Shown here: positions 1 through 6,930 of the stretch, piece after piece
Position numbering within the stretch: position 1 is the first letter of the stretch
Layout of the letters: every line of letters begins with the position of its first letter
Source of the DNA: CBFCZU01 sp965602635
Lineage (GTDB): Bacteria > Planctomycetota > Phycisphaerae > SM23-33
DNA length: 12,297 nucleotides
Reading direction: 5' to 3'
NCBI GenBank assembly: GCA_965602635.1
Contig: CBFCZU010000130.1
Span: 1-12,297 of the forward strand
The notes under the pieces: generated by a model
What the model was told of the DNA's origin: nothing
The model's database searches: none
The model's input: the letters and a program-made list of their open reading frames with translations, nothing else
Position numbers and translations under genes: made by a program

Positions 1-123
1 GACCGCAGCGAACACGACGATGGACAGGGCGATGCCAACACAAAGCACGACTCCCGCCGCTATGTATCGCCGCGACGCTGAGAATCTGCCGGCCTTGACC
101 TCGTTGCCTGTAGGCTTGTCCAT
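1..123 (-). CDS. Partial membrane protein, N-terminus only
   Basis: Reading leftward from an ATG at 123 gives 41 codons without a stop before the window ends. The visible part has a short polar N-terminus containing several basic residues (MDKPTGNEVKAGRFSASRRY), then an uninterrupted hydrophobic run at about residues 21-41 that looks like a membrane anchor or uncleaved signal. The family cannot be named from this piece. An N-terminal anchor like this is common in sensor kinases and other signalling proteins, but that is only a possibility. There is no strong Shine-Dalgarno, only a purine run GAGAG about 3 nt before the ATG. The reading frame and clear helix make it more likely than not to be real. 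Confidence 0.55.
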   Translation of the reverse strand, partial: MDKPTGNEVKAGRFSASRRYIAAGVVLCVGIALSIVVFAAV

Positions 124-161
124 TGCTCTCTGTTCCCACGTGCCCCCGGGGCGGCTGGGCA

Positions 162-452
162 TCAGGCCGTGTGCCCTGGAATGACGACCGGGTCGCCGCC
201 GGCAGGCGGCTGACGGCCTTGCCCCTCGTCAGGCTCCGCCTGATCGTCCGCCGGACGCGCCTGCGTCTTGTCGCTTGGGCGATTCGGCCCGGGGGGCTCC
301 ACAGGCACGGGGCGCATGGCCGCTTCCCGCACTTTGTCGCTGCGGACAGGAATCCTTCTTGCCACGGATGAACGTCTCCGGATTCGCCCTTCCACGTCCA
401 GACAGCGGGGGCGCCAAGTACAGGCCCTGACCTTCAGGCACAGAGGAATCAT
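162..452 (-). CDS. Possible small hypothetical protein, weakly supported
   Basis: This 96-residue frame fits the gap between the MFS gene and the partial gene, leaving about 38 bp on each side. The N-terminal half is rich in Arg and Cys. The C-terminal half is a low-complexity Pro/Asp/Glu/Gln/Gly tail that reads like a disordered region. Against it, there is no Shine-Dalgarno before the ATG at 452 (the upstream stretch is C-rich), and its third-position GC looks lower than in neighbouring genes. A competing minus-strand frame covers part of the same region. No family is recognised. If this is not a gene, the whole 124-490 gap holds nothing else I can identify. Confidence 0.25.
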   Translation of the reverse strand: MIPLCLKVRACTWRPRCLDVEGRIRRRSSVARRIPVRSDKVREAAMRPVPVEPPGPNRPSDKTQARPADDQAEPDEGQGRQPPAGGDPVVIPGHTA

Positions 453-490
453 CGGCGGGGGAAGGGGGCGACTTGACCAAGGGCAGGGGC

Positions 491-1801
491 TCAGGGCGCC
501 GGCGGCGAGGGCGGCTCGTCTGAGCCAGGTCTCGCGTCGGCCAGCTCGCCGTCCAGCTCGATGCGGCTGAGCGGCACCAGTGCCAGCAGCATCCACGCAC
601 CGGCGGCGGCGAAAAGGACGCCGAACCCGAACAGCTTGGTAACCAGCCCGGCCAGGAGCGGCATCACGACCCGCAGCGGCGTTATGGCCACGGAAGAGAG
701 GGTGATGTATCCCACGCGCTTGCCGCGGGGGAACACCCGCATCATCAACGGGGGCCCGGCGACGCCCTGTGCGGCCCCGCATAGCCCCAGCAGGAACAGC
801 GCCGCCACCAGCCACATCCCCGTCGGCGCCACCGCAGCCAGCAGCATCGCGCCCGCCTTGAGGCACAGCGCGCCGCCCAGCATGCGCTTGGAGCCGATCC
901 TTTCGGCCACGAAGGGCAGCACCAGGCTGCCCCCTATCGCCGCGACGCTCGCGGCAGCACCCGACAGCGCCACCCAGCTCGCCTGCCGCATGTGGTGAAC
1001 GCTCAGCGCCGCCAGCGCGAAGAACGTGACGACTATGTCCAGCGGCTTGCTGAAGGCGACGTAGAGCAGGTAGCGGCGATAGTTTCTGCCCTCGCGGACG
1101 GCGGCGATGAGGTTGCGGAAGTAATGCCTGGCCGGCTGGCGGGCCCGGGGCGCGGCAGATTCGGGCATCTCGTCAACCAGGGCGAAGATCACCCACGAGA
1201 CCATCAGGATGGCAAAGCTCAGCAGGTACAGGAGCTGATAGTTCGTCGGAAAAACGCACAGGGCGATGATCGCCGCGCAGACCGCGGCCGAAGGGAACCT
1301 CAGGACCCCGCCCAGGAGGTTCCGGAAACCGAAAAGCCTGCCCACGCGATGGATCGGCACCGTTTCGGCGATCAGGTCCTGCCACGGCGCGTACAGCAGG
1401 CCCGTGGCGAAGGCCCCCAGCAGCTTGATCAGGGCGATGGCGTAGAGGCACAGCAGGGGCCTTTCTCGCGCCAGCAGCGCCAGGGCCAGCACGATCAGCA
1501 GTTGAGGGAGCCGCTGGCCGAGCCCCAGCAGCAGGACCAGTCGCTTCTTTCGCCGGGCGGCCTCGACCCGGGGGGCAAGGATCAACGGGCCGATGACGGC
1601 GAACGAACCGATCGACGCCAGGATTCCGAGCGTCCCCGCGCCCCCGCCAAGGGCGGCCACGAGCACCGCGAACAACTGGGCCCCCACCATCTCACCGCCG
1701 AAGGCAACGAACGCGCCCTCGGTGACGTGGCACCAGAAGTTGGCGACCTTGGGAGGAACGCGCTTCTCAATGCGGCTGCGGATCGCCCGGGTGATGGACA
1801 T
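491..1801 (-). CDS. Major facilitator superfamily transporter
   Basis: This 436-residue integral membrane protein shows about 12 hydrophobic segments, starting near residues 29-51, 58-76, 87-110 and 114-136 and ending near 395-420. The halves are separated by a polar cytoplasmic stretch rich in Pro, Arg and Glu at about 214-240, as expected for an MFS fold. A basic loop after helix 2 (EAARRKKR) and the GRLFGFRNLLGG segment after helix 4 resemble MFS loop motifs. The C-terminal tail is short, acidic and proline-rich. Substrate cannot be inferred. The ATG at 1801 has an AAGGAG at 1814-1819, a rather long 12 nt away. The gene lies 65 bp downstream of the two exported hydrolase-like genes on the same strand, so it is probably cotranscribed and may carry their product or a related compound. 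Confidence 0.9.
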   Translation of the reverse strand: MSITRAIRSRIEKRVPPKVANFWCHVTEGAFVAFGGEMVGAQLFAVLVAALGGGAGTLGILASIGSFAVIGPLILAPRVEAARRKKRLVLLLGLGQRLPQLLIVLALALLARERPLLCLYAIALIKLLGAFATGLLYAPWQDLIAETVPIHRVGRLFGFRNLLGGVLRFPSAAVCAAIIALCVFPTNYQLLYLLSFAILMVSWVIFALVDEMPESAAPRARQPARHYFRNLIAAVREGRNYRRYLLYVAFSKPLDIVVTFFALAALSVHHMRQASWVALSGAAASVAAIGGSLVLPFVAERIGSKRMLGGALCLKAGAMLLAAVAPTGMWLVAALFLLGLCGAAQGVAGPPLMMRVFPRGKRVGYITLSSVAITPLRVVMPLLAGLVTKLFGFGVLFAAAGAWMLLALVPLSRIELDGELADARPGSDEPPSPPAP

Positions 1802-1822
1802 TGCCGCTGGGGGCTCCTTCGG

Positions 1823-1840
1823 CGGGCCGTTCGAGGCCCG
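1823..1840 (-). other. Intercistronic hairpin before the MFS gene
   Basis: A perfect 6-bp inverted repeat, CGGGCC and GGCCCG with a 6-nt loop, sits between the stop of the 747-residue protein and the MFS ATG. There is no T-run after it on the minus strand, so it is not a classical terminator. It could tune readthrough or mRNA processing between the genes. In GC-rich DNA a stem of this size can also arise by chance. Confidence 0.3.
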
Positions 1841-1866
1841 GTCGGTCCGGCCTTGCGATCAGCTCG

Positions 1867-4110
1867 TCATCGTGGCACGATCCGCACGCGTCGCTTGGCC
1901 CGGGTGACGGTCAGGTCCTTGACGGTCACCAGGCCCCACTTGTCGGCCTTGGCTGTCCCGCGCTGGACGACCTTCGCCGGGGCGGCCGGGTCCGGGACGA
2001 GCGTGACCGTCCAGGCGAACTCCTGCCCCGGCTTGGCCTTGAACTTCTGGCAGCGGCGCGGCGTCAGGTCGGCCGTGCAGGTATCGGCCGGCGACTTGCC
2101 CCGCCCGTGCCGGTCGCCGCCGTAGAGGTACACCGTCATCTCCCAGCGATCGGGCTCGTCCACGATGCTCTCGGGGTCCCAGAACAGGTACCCGTTGATG
2201 TTGCCCGTGGGGTCGCCGTCCGAGCCGGCCCGGCCGGGGTCGAACGCCCCGTCGCCGGGGTTGTCGTCGAGCGAGCAGTTGCCGAACGCCGGCAGCGACT
2301 GGTGGAGCTTGATTCGCCCGGCCATGGCTATCGCCGGCGGCGGGCCCGCCCAGCACGAGCCCCACCGGGCGCAGAAGGCCCGCTTGGTGTCGTGCAGCGC
2401 CCTGTAAAGCTCGGCCCATGACCACGGGCCGATGTCGCCCACGTGACTGGCGCTGTACGGGAAGCTGACGTAATATGGCAGCTCCTTGGTGGGGTTCTCG
2501 CGGATGTACTTGCAGATGTTCATCCAGTCCCAGTGGTCCACTCCCGCCCAGTTCTTCGACGCCCGGGGGTAGGGCCCGAACAGCGGGCCGTGCTTCTGGA
2601 CCTCCCGACCCTTGTTCATGTTCGCGAAGCCGTCGCCCTGCACGGAGGTGAACTTGTCGCCGTAGCGCAGCGCCCAGCAGCAGAACTGCCCGCGCAGGGT
2701 GACGCGCTCGGCATCGACCGGCCAGTGGCGCTTGGCCCATTCCATCAGGGCGAATATCCGCCGCTGGGCCCAGTTGTGGACCACTCCCTGGTCGTAGCTC
2801 TTGAGCGTGTAGAGGCACTCGTGGCGCCCCTGGAACATCGAGTCGTCGCTCTTGGGCGGGCATAGGACGACCTGGTATCCGCCGCTGCCTCTGGCGTAGA
2901 AGGCCGCCTGCCCGCCGTAGGCGCCCAGGTGGACGTAGAGGCCCAGCTTGCCGGCGGGGTCGATCGTCTCGGGGAAGTTGACGGCCACCTGGAGCTGCTT
3001 GGGCGTGTTGACGTAGGGGAACTCCAGCCAGAAGTTGTACAGCCCGATGACGCTGGCGATCTGTCCCCGCTGGGTGGGCTTGCGGACCTGCCTGCTTTGC
3101 AGGACTGGCCCCGGCGGGGCGACCTTTTCGTCCACCGGCGCGGCGAGGCTGTTTTCGGCGCTGAGCCCACCGCTGCCGACGGCCTCGCGCCCGCCGACGG
3201 CGGCGACGACCGCGTAGTAGGTCTTGCCGGGGCGGGTGATCGTCCGCACGTACAGGCCTGTGCCCCGTGGCAGGGGCTTCTGGCCTGCGCCAATGACGTA
3301 CCGCGGCACGGGGTCGCGCCTGGCGCGGGCGCCGCCGATCAGCGGGCTGGAGCCTTCGCCCCGAGCCCGGTTGGGATGCTCGATCGTCCGGATGATGTCC
3401 AGGTAGTAGGCCGAGACCACGAACGGCACCCTCGCCACCAGCCGGGCGTCGGTGAGGCTCTTGACCGTGATCGGCTTGTCGTGTGCGTACACGCTGTAGG
3501 TGACGTCCTTCCCGCCGCGGCGCAGCGGCATCACCTTCTCTTCGAGCTTCTCGATGGTGACCGGCTCGGTCCCGGCCATGATGTCCTCGTGCTCGGCCCA
3601 GGTCAGGAAGGTCTGCCCGTTGTGGTGGACGGGCCGCAGACCCTTGACGCGCGGGGTGGGGCCCTCGGCCGTGGGCGTCTGGTAGGCGATCTCCAGCGTG
3701 GTCGACTGAGACCGCCATCCCGGGGCGGACTTGAAGTACAGCCAGAATGGCCCGTCGGCCTTCTTCGCCCAGGCGCGCACGGCGTCGGTGGCGTCGAAGG
3801 TGTTGAACCATGGCCCGCGCAGCTGAAGGAGCTTGGCGTCGTCGGGGGGCTCTTTCTGGCCCGGGCCCATCAGGCATATGCGGACCTGCCCCCGGTAGCT
3901 CCGCCGGCTGAGGTTGGGGCGCAGCACGGCGCGCTGAATCCGCGCCCCCTTGGGCAGGGCCGACAGGTCGAACTCGACGGTCCTGCCGTCGATCTTCAGC
4001 GTGCCCTTGTGGTGGCAGAGCCCGGCGTTTCCCCAGACCTCGGCGACGAAGTCGCCCGCGGCCGGGGCCGCCGCCGCCAGCAACGCGACCACTGCAATGT
4101 AACGCTTCAT
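1867..4110 (-). CDS. Exported multidomain hydrolase-like protein, degenerate nucleophile
   Basis: This 747-residue protein has a typical signal peptide (residues 1-19, Lys-Arg then a hydrophobic Ala/Val/Leu core, cleavage near AAG-D). An N-terminal beta-sandwich at about 20-145 resembles DNRLRE/CBM96-type modules (FDLSALPKGARIQRAVLR, then FDATDAVRAWA). A fibronectin-III-like segment follows at about 150-305 (GQTFLTWAE, YSVYAHDKPI, TGLYVRT, YYAVVAAVGG). A central alpha/beta-hydrolase-like region spans about 355-600, and a C-terminal beta domain about 650-747. It aligns throughout with the 759-residue neighbour at 4107-6386. At the nucleophile elbow it reads GQFCCWA (474-480), so Cys477 matches Ser484 of the neighbour; His556 matches its His582. 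Twelve cysteines make structural disulfides plausible. It may be a pseudoenzyme, a cysteine hydrolase or a binding protein. Its ATG overlaps the previous stop as ATGA, implying translational coupling. Confidence 0.85.
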   Translation of the reverse strand: MKRYIAVVALLAAAAPAAGDFVAEVWGNAGLCHHKGTLKIDGRTVEFDLSALPKGARIQRAVLRPNLSRRSYRGQVRICLMGPGQKEPPDDAKLLQLRGPWFNTFDATDAVRAWAKKADGPFWLYFKSAPGWRSQSTTLEIAYQTPTAEGPTPRVKGLRPVHHNGQTFLTWAEHEDIMAGTEPVTIEKLEEKVMPLRRGGKDVTYSVYAHDKPITVKSLTDARLVARVPFVVSAYYLDIIRTIEHPNRARGEGSSPLIGGARARRDPVPRYVIGAGQKPLPRGTGLYVRTITRPGKTYYAVVAAVGGREAVGSGGLSAENSLAAPVDEKVAPPGPVLQSRQVRKPTQRGQIASVIGLYNFWLEFPYVNTPKQLQVAVNFPETIDPAGKLGLYVHLGAYGGQAAFYARGSGGYQVVLCPPKSDDSMFQGRHECLYTLKSYDQGVVHNWAQRRIFALMEWAKRHWPVDAERVTLRGQFCCWALRYGDKFTSVQGDGFANMNKGREVQKHGPLFGPYPRASKNWAGVDHWDWMNICKYIRENPTKELPYYVSFPYSASHVGDIGPWSWAELYRALHDTKRAFCARWGSCWAGPPPAIAMAGRIKLHQSLPAFGNCSLDDNPGDGAFDPGRAGSDGDPTGNINGYLFWDPESIVDEPDRWEMTVYLYGGDRHGRGKSPADTCTADLTPRRCQKFKAKPGQEFAWTVTLVPDPAAPAKVVQRGTAKADKWGLVTVKDLTVTRAKRRVRIVPR

Positions 4111-6386
4111 TTCGTGATCCCTTCCTTGCCGCCTTGCGCGGTCTTGGCCGGCTCGGCGGTCATGCGCGTGACGATCAACTTGCCGCGGAGGCTCAGGCCG
4201 GCGATGGTCAGCAGGCCGTTGGCGTCGGCCGTCGCGACTCCGCTCGGGTCGTTGCGCCGCCCCGTCTTGACCTGCCAGCGGACATTCTCGCCGGGGTGGA
4301 GCTTGAACTGCTGGGCGTTGCGGACGGTCACGTTGCCGAAGATCTGGGCGGTCAGCTCCAGCCGGTCTTGCGTATCGACCACGTCGGTCGGCACGGCGCC
4401 CGAGCCGATCGTCCCCCCGCCCCAGTAGCCCATGGCCGCCTTCTGCCAGCGGGCGTGCTTGTACCAGGGGGTCTTGGCGAGCGCCTCTTTGGTGGGCACG
4501 GCCGCGAGGATGACCGCATCTCTCCGGGCCTCAAGCCAACCGAACCGCGGCGCCTGCCCGCCCCAGGTGAAGTCGGTGCAGAAGGGCTGCTTGGCCTTCC
4601 ACAGCGCCTTCATGAAGTCCGTCTCCTGGGGCCAGGTGTGGTGCTGCGAGCCGGTCCCCAGCGACATGAACGGCAGCGCCAGCTTCGCGTTGCGCCCCAC
4701 GAAGGCGACCAGGTCGCGGTCCTGCCAGATGCTCTTGCCGCCGGCGGTTTTCAGGTCCCATTCCTTCTTGCCCCAGACGGCCTCGAGGCTGCGAAGGTGC
4801 GTCCGGACGCGCCGGCGATCGATCTGTGCAATCGCCGGGCTGGACTTCGGATCGGCGTCGAAGAACCCGGTCACGACCAGTGCGAACCGCGTCGGGTGCC
4901 GCAGGGCGTAGTGCAGGGCCGATGTTCCCCCAAGCGAGCCCTGCCCGTGGCAGCTCATCCGGGCGGCGTCGATGGGAAATGCCTTTCGGACCCACTTGAC
5001 GAACTCGTCGATCCGCCGGGCGGTGTAGTCGTGGACGGCCCCCTCGGCCAGCGACCGCAGCGTGCCCAGCGACTCGTGGTAGCCGTAGCCGAACGACGCC
5101 CAGGGCGCGTCGTTGGTGGCTATGAGGACCATGTCGCGCCGGTGCGGCCACGACGGCTTGAGGTAGAGCGCCTTCCAGTCGTGGAAGTAGATCCCCAGTG
5201 CCAGGGGCTCCTGGGCGCCGCCCCGCGCCGCCGGTACGTACACACCCCAGTTGTAATACTGGTTGGGCAGGTTGCTCAGCGGCGGGGCCGTCCACTGCAC
5301 GTAGCGCCGCCTCTGCCCGGGATAGTCGTAGAAGACCTTGAGCTGCTCGACGCCCTGGAAGACGGGCGTGCCGGTGCCGGTGGCCTCGGCGACGGGCTTT
5401 GCCAGGGAGGCGCCCTTGCCGAGGGCGGCCGTATTGGCCCGGCCGTCCACGCAGGCCACGACTGCGTAGTATGCCTTGCCCGCCTTGGCCGGGTGGTGGA
5501 CGTACAGGCCCGTGCCCGCCCCCAGCGGCTTGCCGTCCTCGACCGCCAGCCGGTCAACCACGACCTGACCCATCTGCGCCATGCCGGGGTGATAGCCGCG
5601 GAACGGCCCGCGGGCGATGCTCCGGGCGAACAGGGGATCCTTCAGCGCCCGGAGCTGGTGCTGGTAGATCAGCCGGTTCAGCGAGACGCCCCGCACGTTG
5701 TATCCGCTCAGCGGCTCGACCACCGCCAGCAGCCTCGCCCCGGCGATGGACCCGGCGTCGATGGGCTTGTCGTGGCGGTAGATCCGGTAGCGGACGCGGC
5801 GCTTCGCCGCCAGCGCCTCCCGGGCCTTGGTGAGCTGGGCCAGCGTCGGGAGCGCATCGCTGAAGGCCTTGTCGATCTCGGTCCAGGTGATGAAGGTCTG
5901 CCCGGCGCGGTGCATGGCGGCGACGTTAGTGGCGGCCGGCAGTGCGGCGGCCGGCTTCCCGTCGAAGGAGACTTCGAGGAACGTCTCTTCCTGAATCCAT
6001 CCGGGGAATTCACTGACCTCGAAGCTGAGGGTCTTTCCGCCCTTGACGGCCGAGGCCGGCACGGCGAAGGCGTCGTACCACGGCGCGACGAGCCTGAGCG
6101 GCTGCCCGCCCCCGGCCGGGACTATCTGGACCTTTATCCGCGCCTCTTCGGTGTGCCCGGCGGGCGGCTTGCGGAAACACACCAGCCGGGCGCTGCTGAC
6201 CTTCGTCGCGCCGGGCAGGGCCGAAAGATCGACGCTTATCCGCTTGCCGTCCCCGGTGACCGTCAGCGTCTTGGCGTGGGCGAACCGCCCTTCCCCACCC
6301 CAGGTTTCGACGACCAGCCCGGCCCGCGCGGCCGCGCATCCGGCAAGCACCACACAAGCCATCAACGCAAACGGCCGTGTCCTCAT
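4107..6386 (-). CDS. Exported alpha/beta-hydrolase-fold protein, putative esterase
   Basis: This 759-residue protein begins with a lipoprotein-type signal: a hydrophobic run with LAGC at 14-17. Signal peptidase I cleavage after ARA (20-22) is an alternative. Domains in order: a DNRLRE/CBM96-like beta-sandwich at about 24-142, a fibronectin-III-like segment at about 155-315 (GQTFITWTE, YRIYRHDKPI, GTGLYVHHP, AYYAVVACVDG), an alpha/beta-hydrolase core at about 375-610, and a C-terminal beta domain at about 675-742 (FKLHPGENVRWQV). The nucleophile elbow is GQGSLGG at 481-487 with Ser484; the usual Gly two residues before Ser is Gln482. GTGSQHH at 577-583 supplies the likely catalytic His. The fold resembles secreted esterases of the PHB-depolymerase/PhoPQ-regulated type; the substrate is unknown. 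The ATG at 6386 has GGGAG about 6 nt upstream. It is the first gene of a unit with its paralog and the MFS transporter. Confidence 0.88.
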   Translation of the reverse strand: MRTRPFALMACVVLAGCAAARAGLVVETWGGEGRFAHAKTLTVTGDGKRISVDLSALPGATKVSSARLVCFRKPPAGHTEEARIKVQIVPAGGGQPLRLVAPWYDAFAVPASAVKGGKTLSFEVSEFPGWIQEETFLEVSFDGKPAAALPAATNVAAMHRAGQTFITWTEIDKAFSDALPTLAQLTKAREALAAKRRVRYRIYRHDKPIDAGSIAGARLLAVVEPLSGYNVRGVSLNRLIYQHQLRALKDPLFARSIARGPFRGYHPGMAQMGQVVVDRLAVEDGKPLGAGTGLYVHHPAKAGKAYYAVVACVDGRANTAALGKGASLAKPVAEATGTGTPVFQGVEQLKVFYDYPGQRRRYVQWTAPPLSNLPNQYYNWGVYVPAARGGAQEPLALGIYFHDWKALYLKPSWPHRRDMVLIATNDAPWASFGYGYHESLGTLRSLAEGAVHDYTARRIDEFVKWVRKAFPIDAARMSCHGQGSLGGTSALHYALRHPTRFALVVTGFFDADPKSSPAIAQIDRRRVRTHLRSLEAVWGKKEWDLKTAGGKSIWQDRDLVAFVGRNAKLALPFMSLGTGSQHHTWPQETDFMKALWKAKQPFCTDFTWGGQAPRFGWLEARRDAVILAAVPTKEALAKTPWYKHARWQKAAMGYWGGGTIGSGAVPTDVVDTQDRLELTAQIFGNVTVRNAQQFKLHPGENVRWQVKTGRRNDPSGVATADANGLLTIAGLSLRGKLIVTRMTAEPAKTAQGGKEGITK

Positions 6387-6556
6387 CGCTCGCTCCCTTC
6401 GGTCAGGTCAGGCCGAATTCCGCCCGATTCAGCGTCCGGCCGGGCACGGCCCGATTGGGAAGGGTAAGGGGAACACGAGCAGATGAGAATGTCAACAAGC
6501 GAAGCGACGATGGAGCGCCGCCGCTGCCCCCCGCCCCCACCGGCCGCGTCCGAAGG
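6387..6556 (-). promoter_or_regulatory. Intergenic leader of the hydrolase pair with a direct repeat
   Basis: This 170-bp gap separates the small membrane protein from the 759-residue gene, so the start of the hydrolase transcription unit probably lies here. An 8-bp direct repeat, AATCGGGC on the minus strand, occurs at 6449-6456 and 6422-6429, with a 27-bp period. A TTGACA box lies at 6490-6495, but no good -10 box follows at a usable distance, so no promoter is firmly assigned. The half of the gap nearest the small gene (about 6510-6550) is a C-rich plus-strand tract with no recognisable signal. Confidence 0.25.
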
Positions 6557-6775
6557 CTACTGCTGCGGCGCGGGCCGGAACCGCGGCGCGATCAGGCACA
6601 ACATAACCAGACAGGAGCACATCAGGACCATCTCGATGGTTGCCGGCGCCCAGCGTGCGACCGGCCTGATGGCGCCGAGCCCCTCGAGGCTCTTGCCCAG
6701 TGCCGTGTGAGCGCCGCCCCCCGGCGGCAGAATAACGATCAAACCTGCCAGGACTGGCATGAGCTTCCGCAGCAT
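6557..6775 (-). CDS. Small two-helix membrane protein
   Basis: This is a 72-residue protein. A longer in-frame ORF extends to 7084, but the ATG at 6775 is chosen because GGAGGGG ends about 6 nt before it, an excellent Shine-Dalgarno, and because the upstream extension would be low-quality sequence running into the ceramidase-like gene. Helix 1 spans about residues 5-17 (LMPVLAGLIVILP). A Gly/Ala-rich polar loop contains ALGKSLEGLGAI. Helix 2 spans about 47-63 (TIEMVLMCSCLVMLCLIAP) and holds three cysteines if the segment is taken as 47-60. The tail is short, basic and proline-rich. No family is recognised. It is flanked by two gaps and probably has its own promoter. Confidence 0.7.
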   Translation of the reverse strand: MLRKLMPVLAGLIVILPPGGGAHTALGKSLEGLGAIRPVARWAPATIEMVLMCSCLVMLCLIAPRFRPAPQQ

Positions 6776-6813
6776 GTCGGTCCCCTCCACTAATGCCTCC
6801 CCGCTGCGGGCCC

Positions 6814-6830
6814 CGCGCAAACACTGCGCG
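6814..6830 (-). other. Hairpin in the leader of the small membrane protein
   Basis: CGCGCA and TGCGCG form a perfect 6-bp stem around a 5-nt loop. It lies about 40 nt upstream of the ATG at 6775 and about 100 bp downstream of the ceramidase-like stop. No T-run follows in the minus direction, so it could be a leader structure or a weak transcript end. Nothing stronger was found in 6776-6930. Confidence 0.3.
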
Positions 6831-6883
6831 ACCCACCCGCAACCGAGGTTTTCGTGGAAGCGTCCGTGCGACTCTGCACAGAC

Positions 6884-6913
6884 AGCATACGATTCGCCGC
6901 GCCGGCGGGCCAA
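6884..6913 (-). promoter_or_regulatory. Weak sigma70-like promoter for the small membrane protein
   Basis: On the minus strand TTGGCC (6913-6908) and TATGCT (6889-6884) are spaced by 18 bp, each matching four of six consensus bases. This would place transcription start roughly 100 nt before the ATG at 6775. The match is modest and other spacings cannot be excluded. Confidence 0.25.
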
Positions 6914-6930
6914 GGCCGGCCGGGGATGTG

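Noticed and set aside
992..2125. 377-codon plus-strand frame rich in Gln, Arg and Asp
   Set aside because: It is antisense to the transmembrane helices of the MFS gene; such helices produce Gln/Arg/Asp-rich shadows.
1859..3877. 672-codon minus-strand frame over the 747-residue gene
   Set aside because: Same strand but another frame. Its translation is Arg/Pro/Gly-rich shadow sequence, while the annotated frame has a signal peptide and aligns with its paralog.
2929..4428. 499-codon plus-strand open frame
   Set aside because: It is antisense across the junction of the two paralogs, with no domain or ribosome site. The ATGA overlap supports the minus-strand reading.
4134..6467. 777-codon plus-strand open frame
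   Set aside because: It is antisense to the 759-residue hydrolase-like gene. Its translation is rich in Gly, Arg, Pro and Val with no recognisable domain. Long antisense frames are expected where third positions are almost all G or C.
6490..6495. TTGACA as a promoter -35 box for the hydrolase pair
   Set aside because: At spacings of 16 to 19 bp the downstream sequence is C-rich with no TATAAT-like box, so a promoter cannot be claimed.
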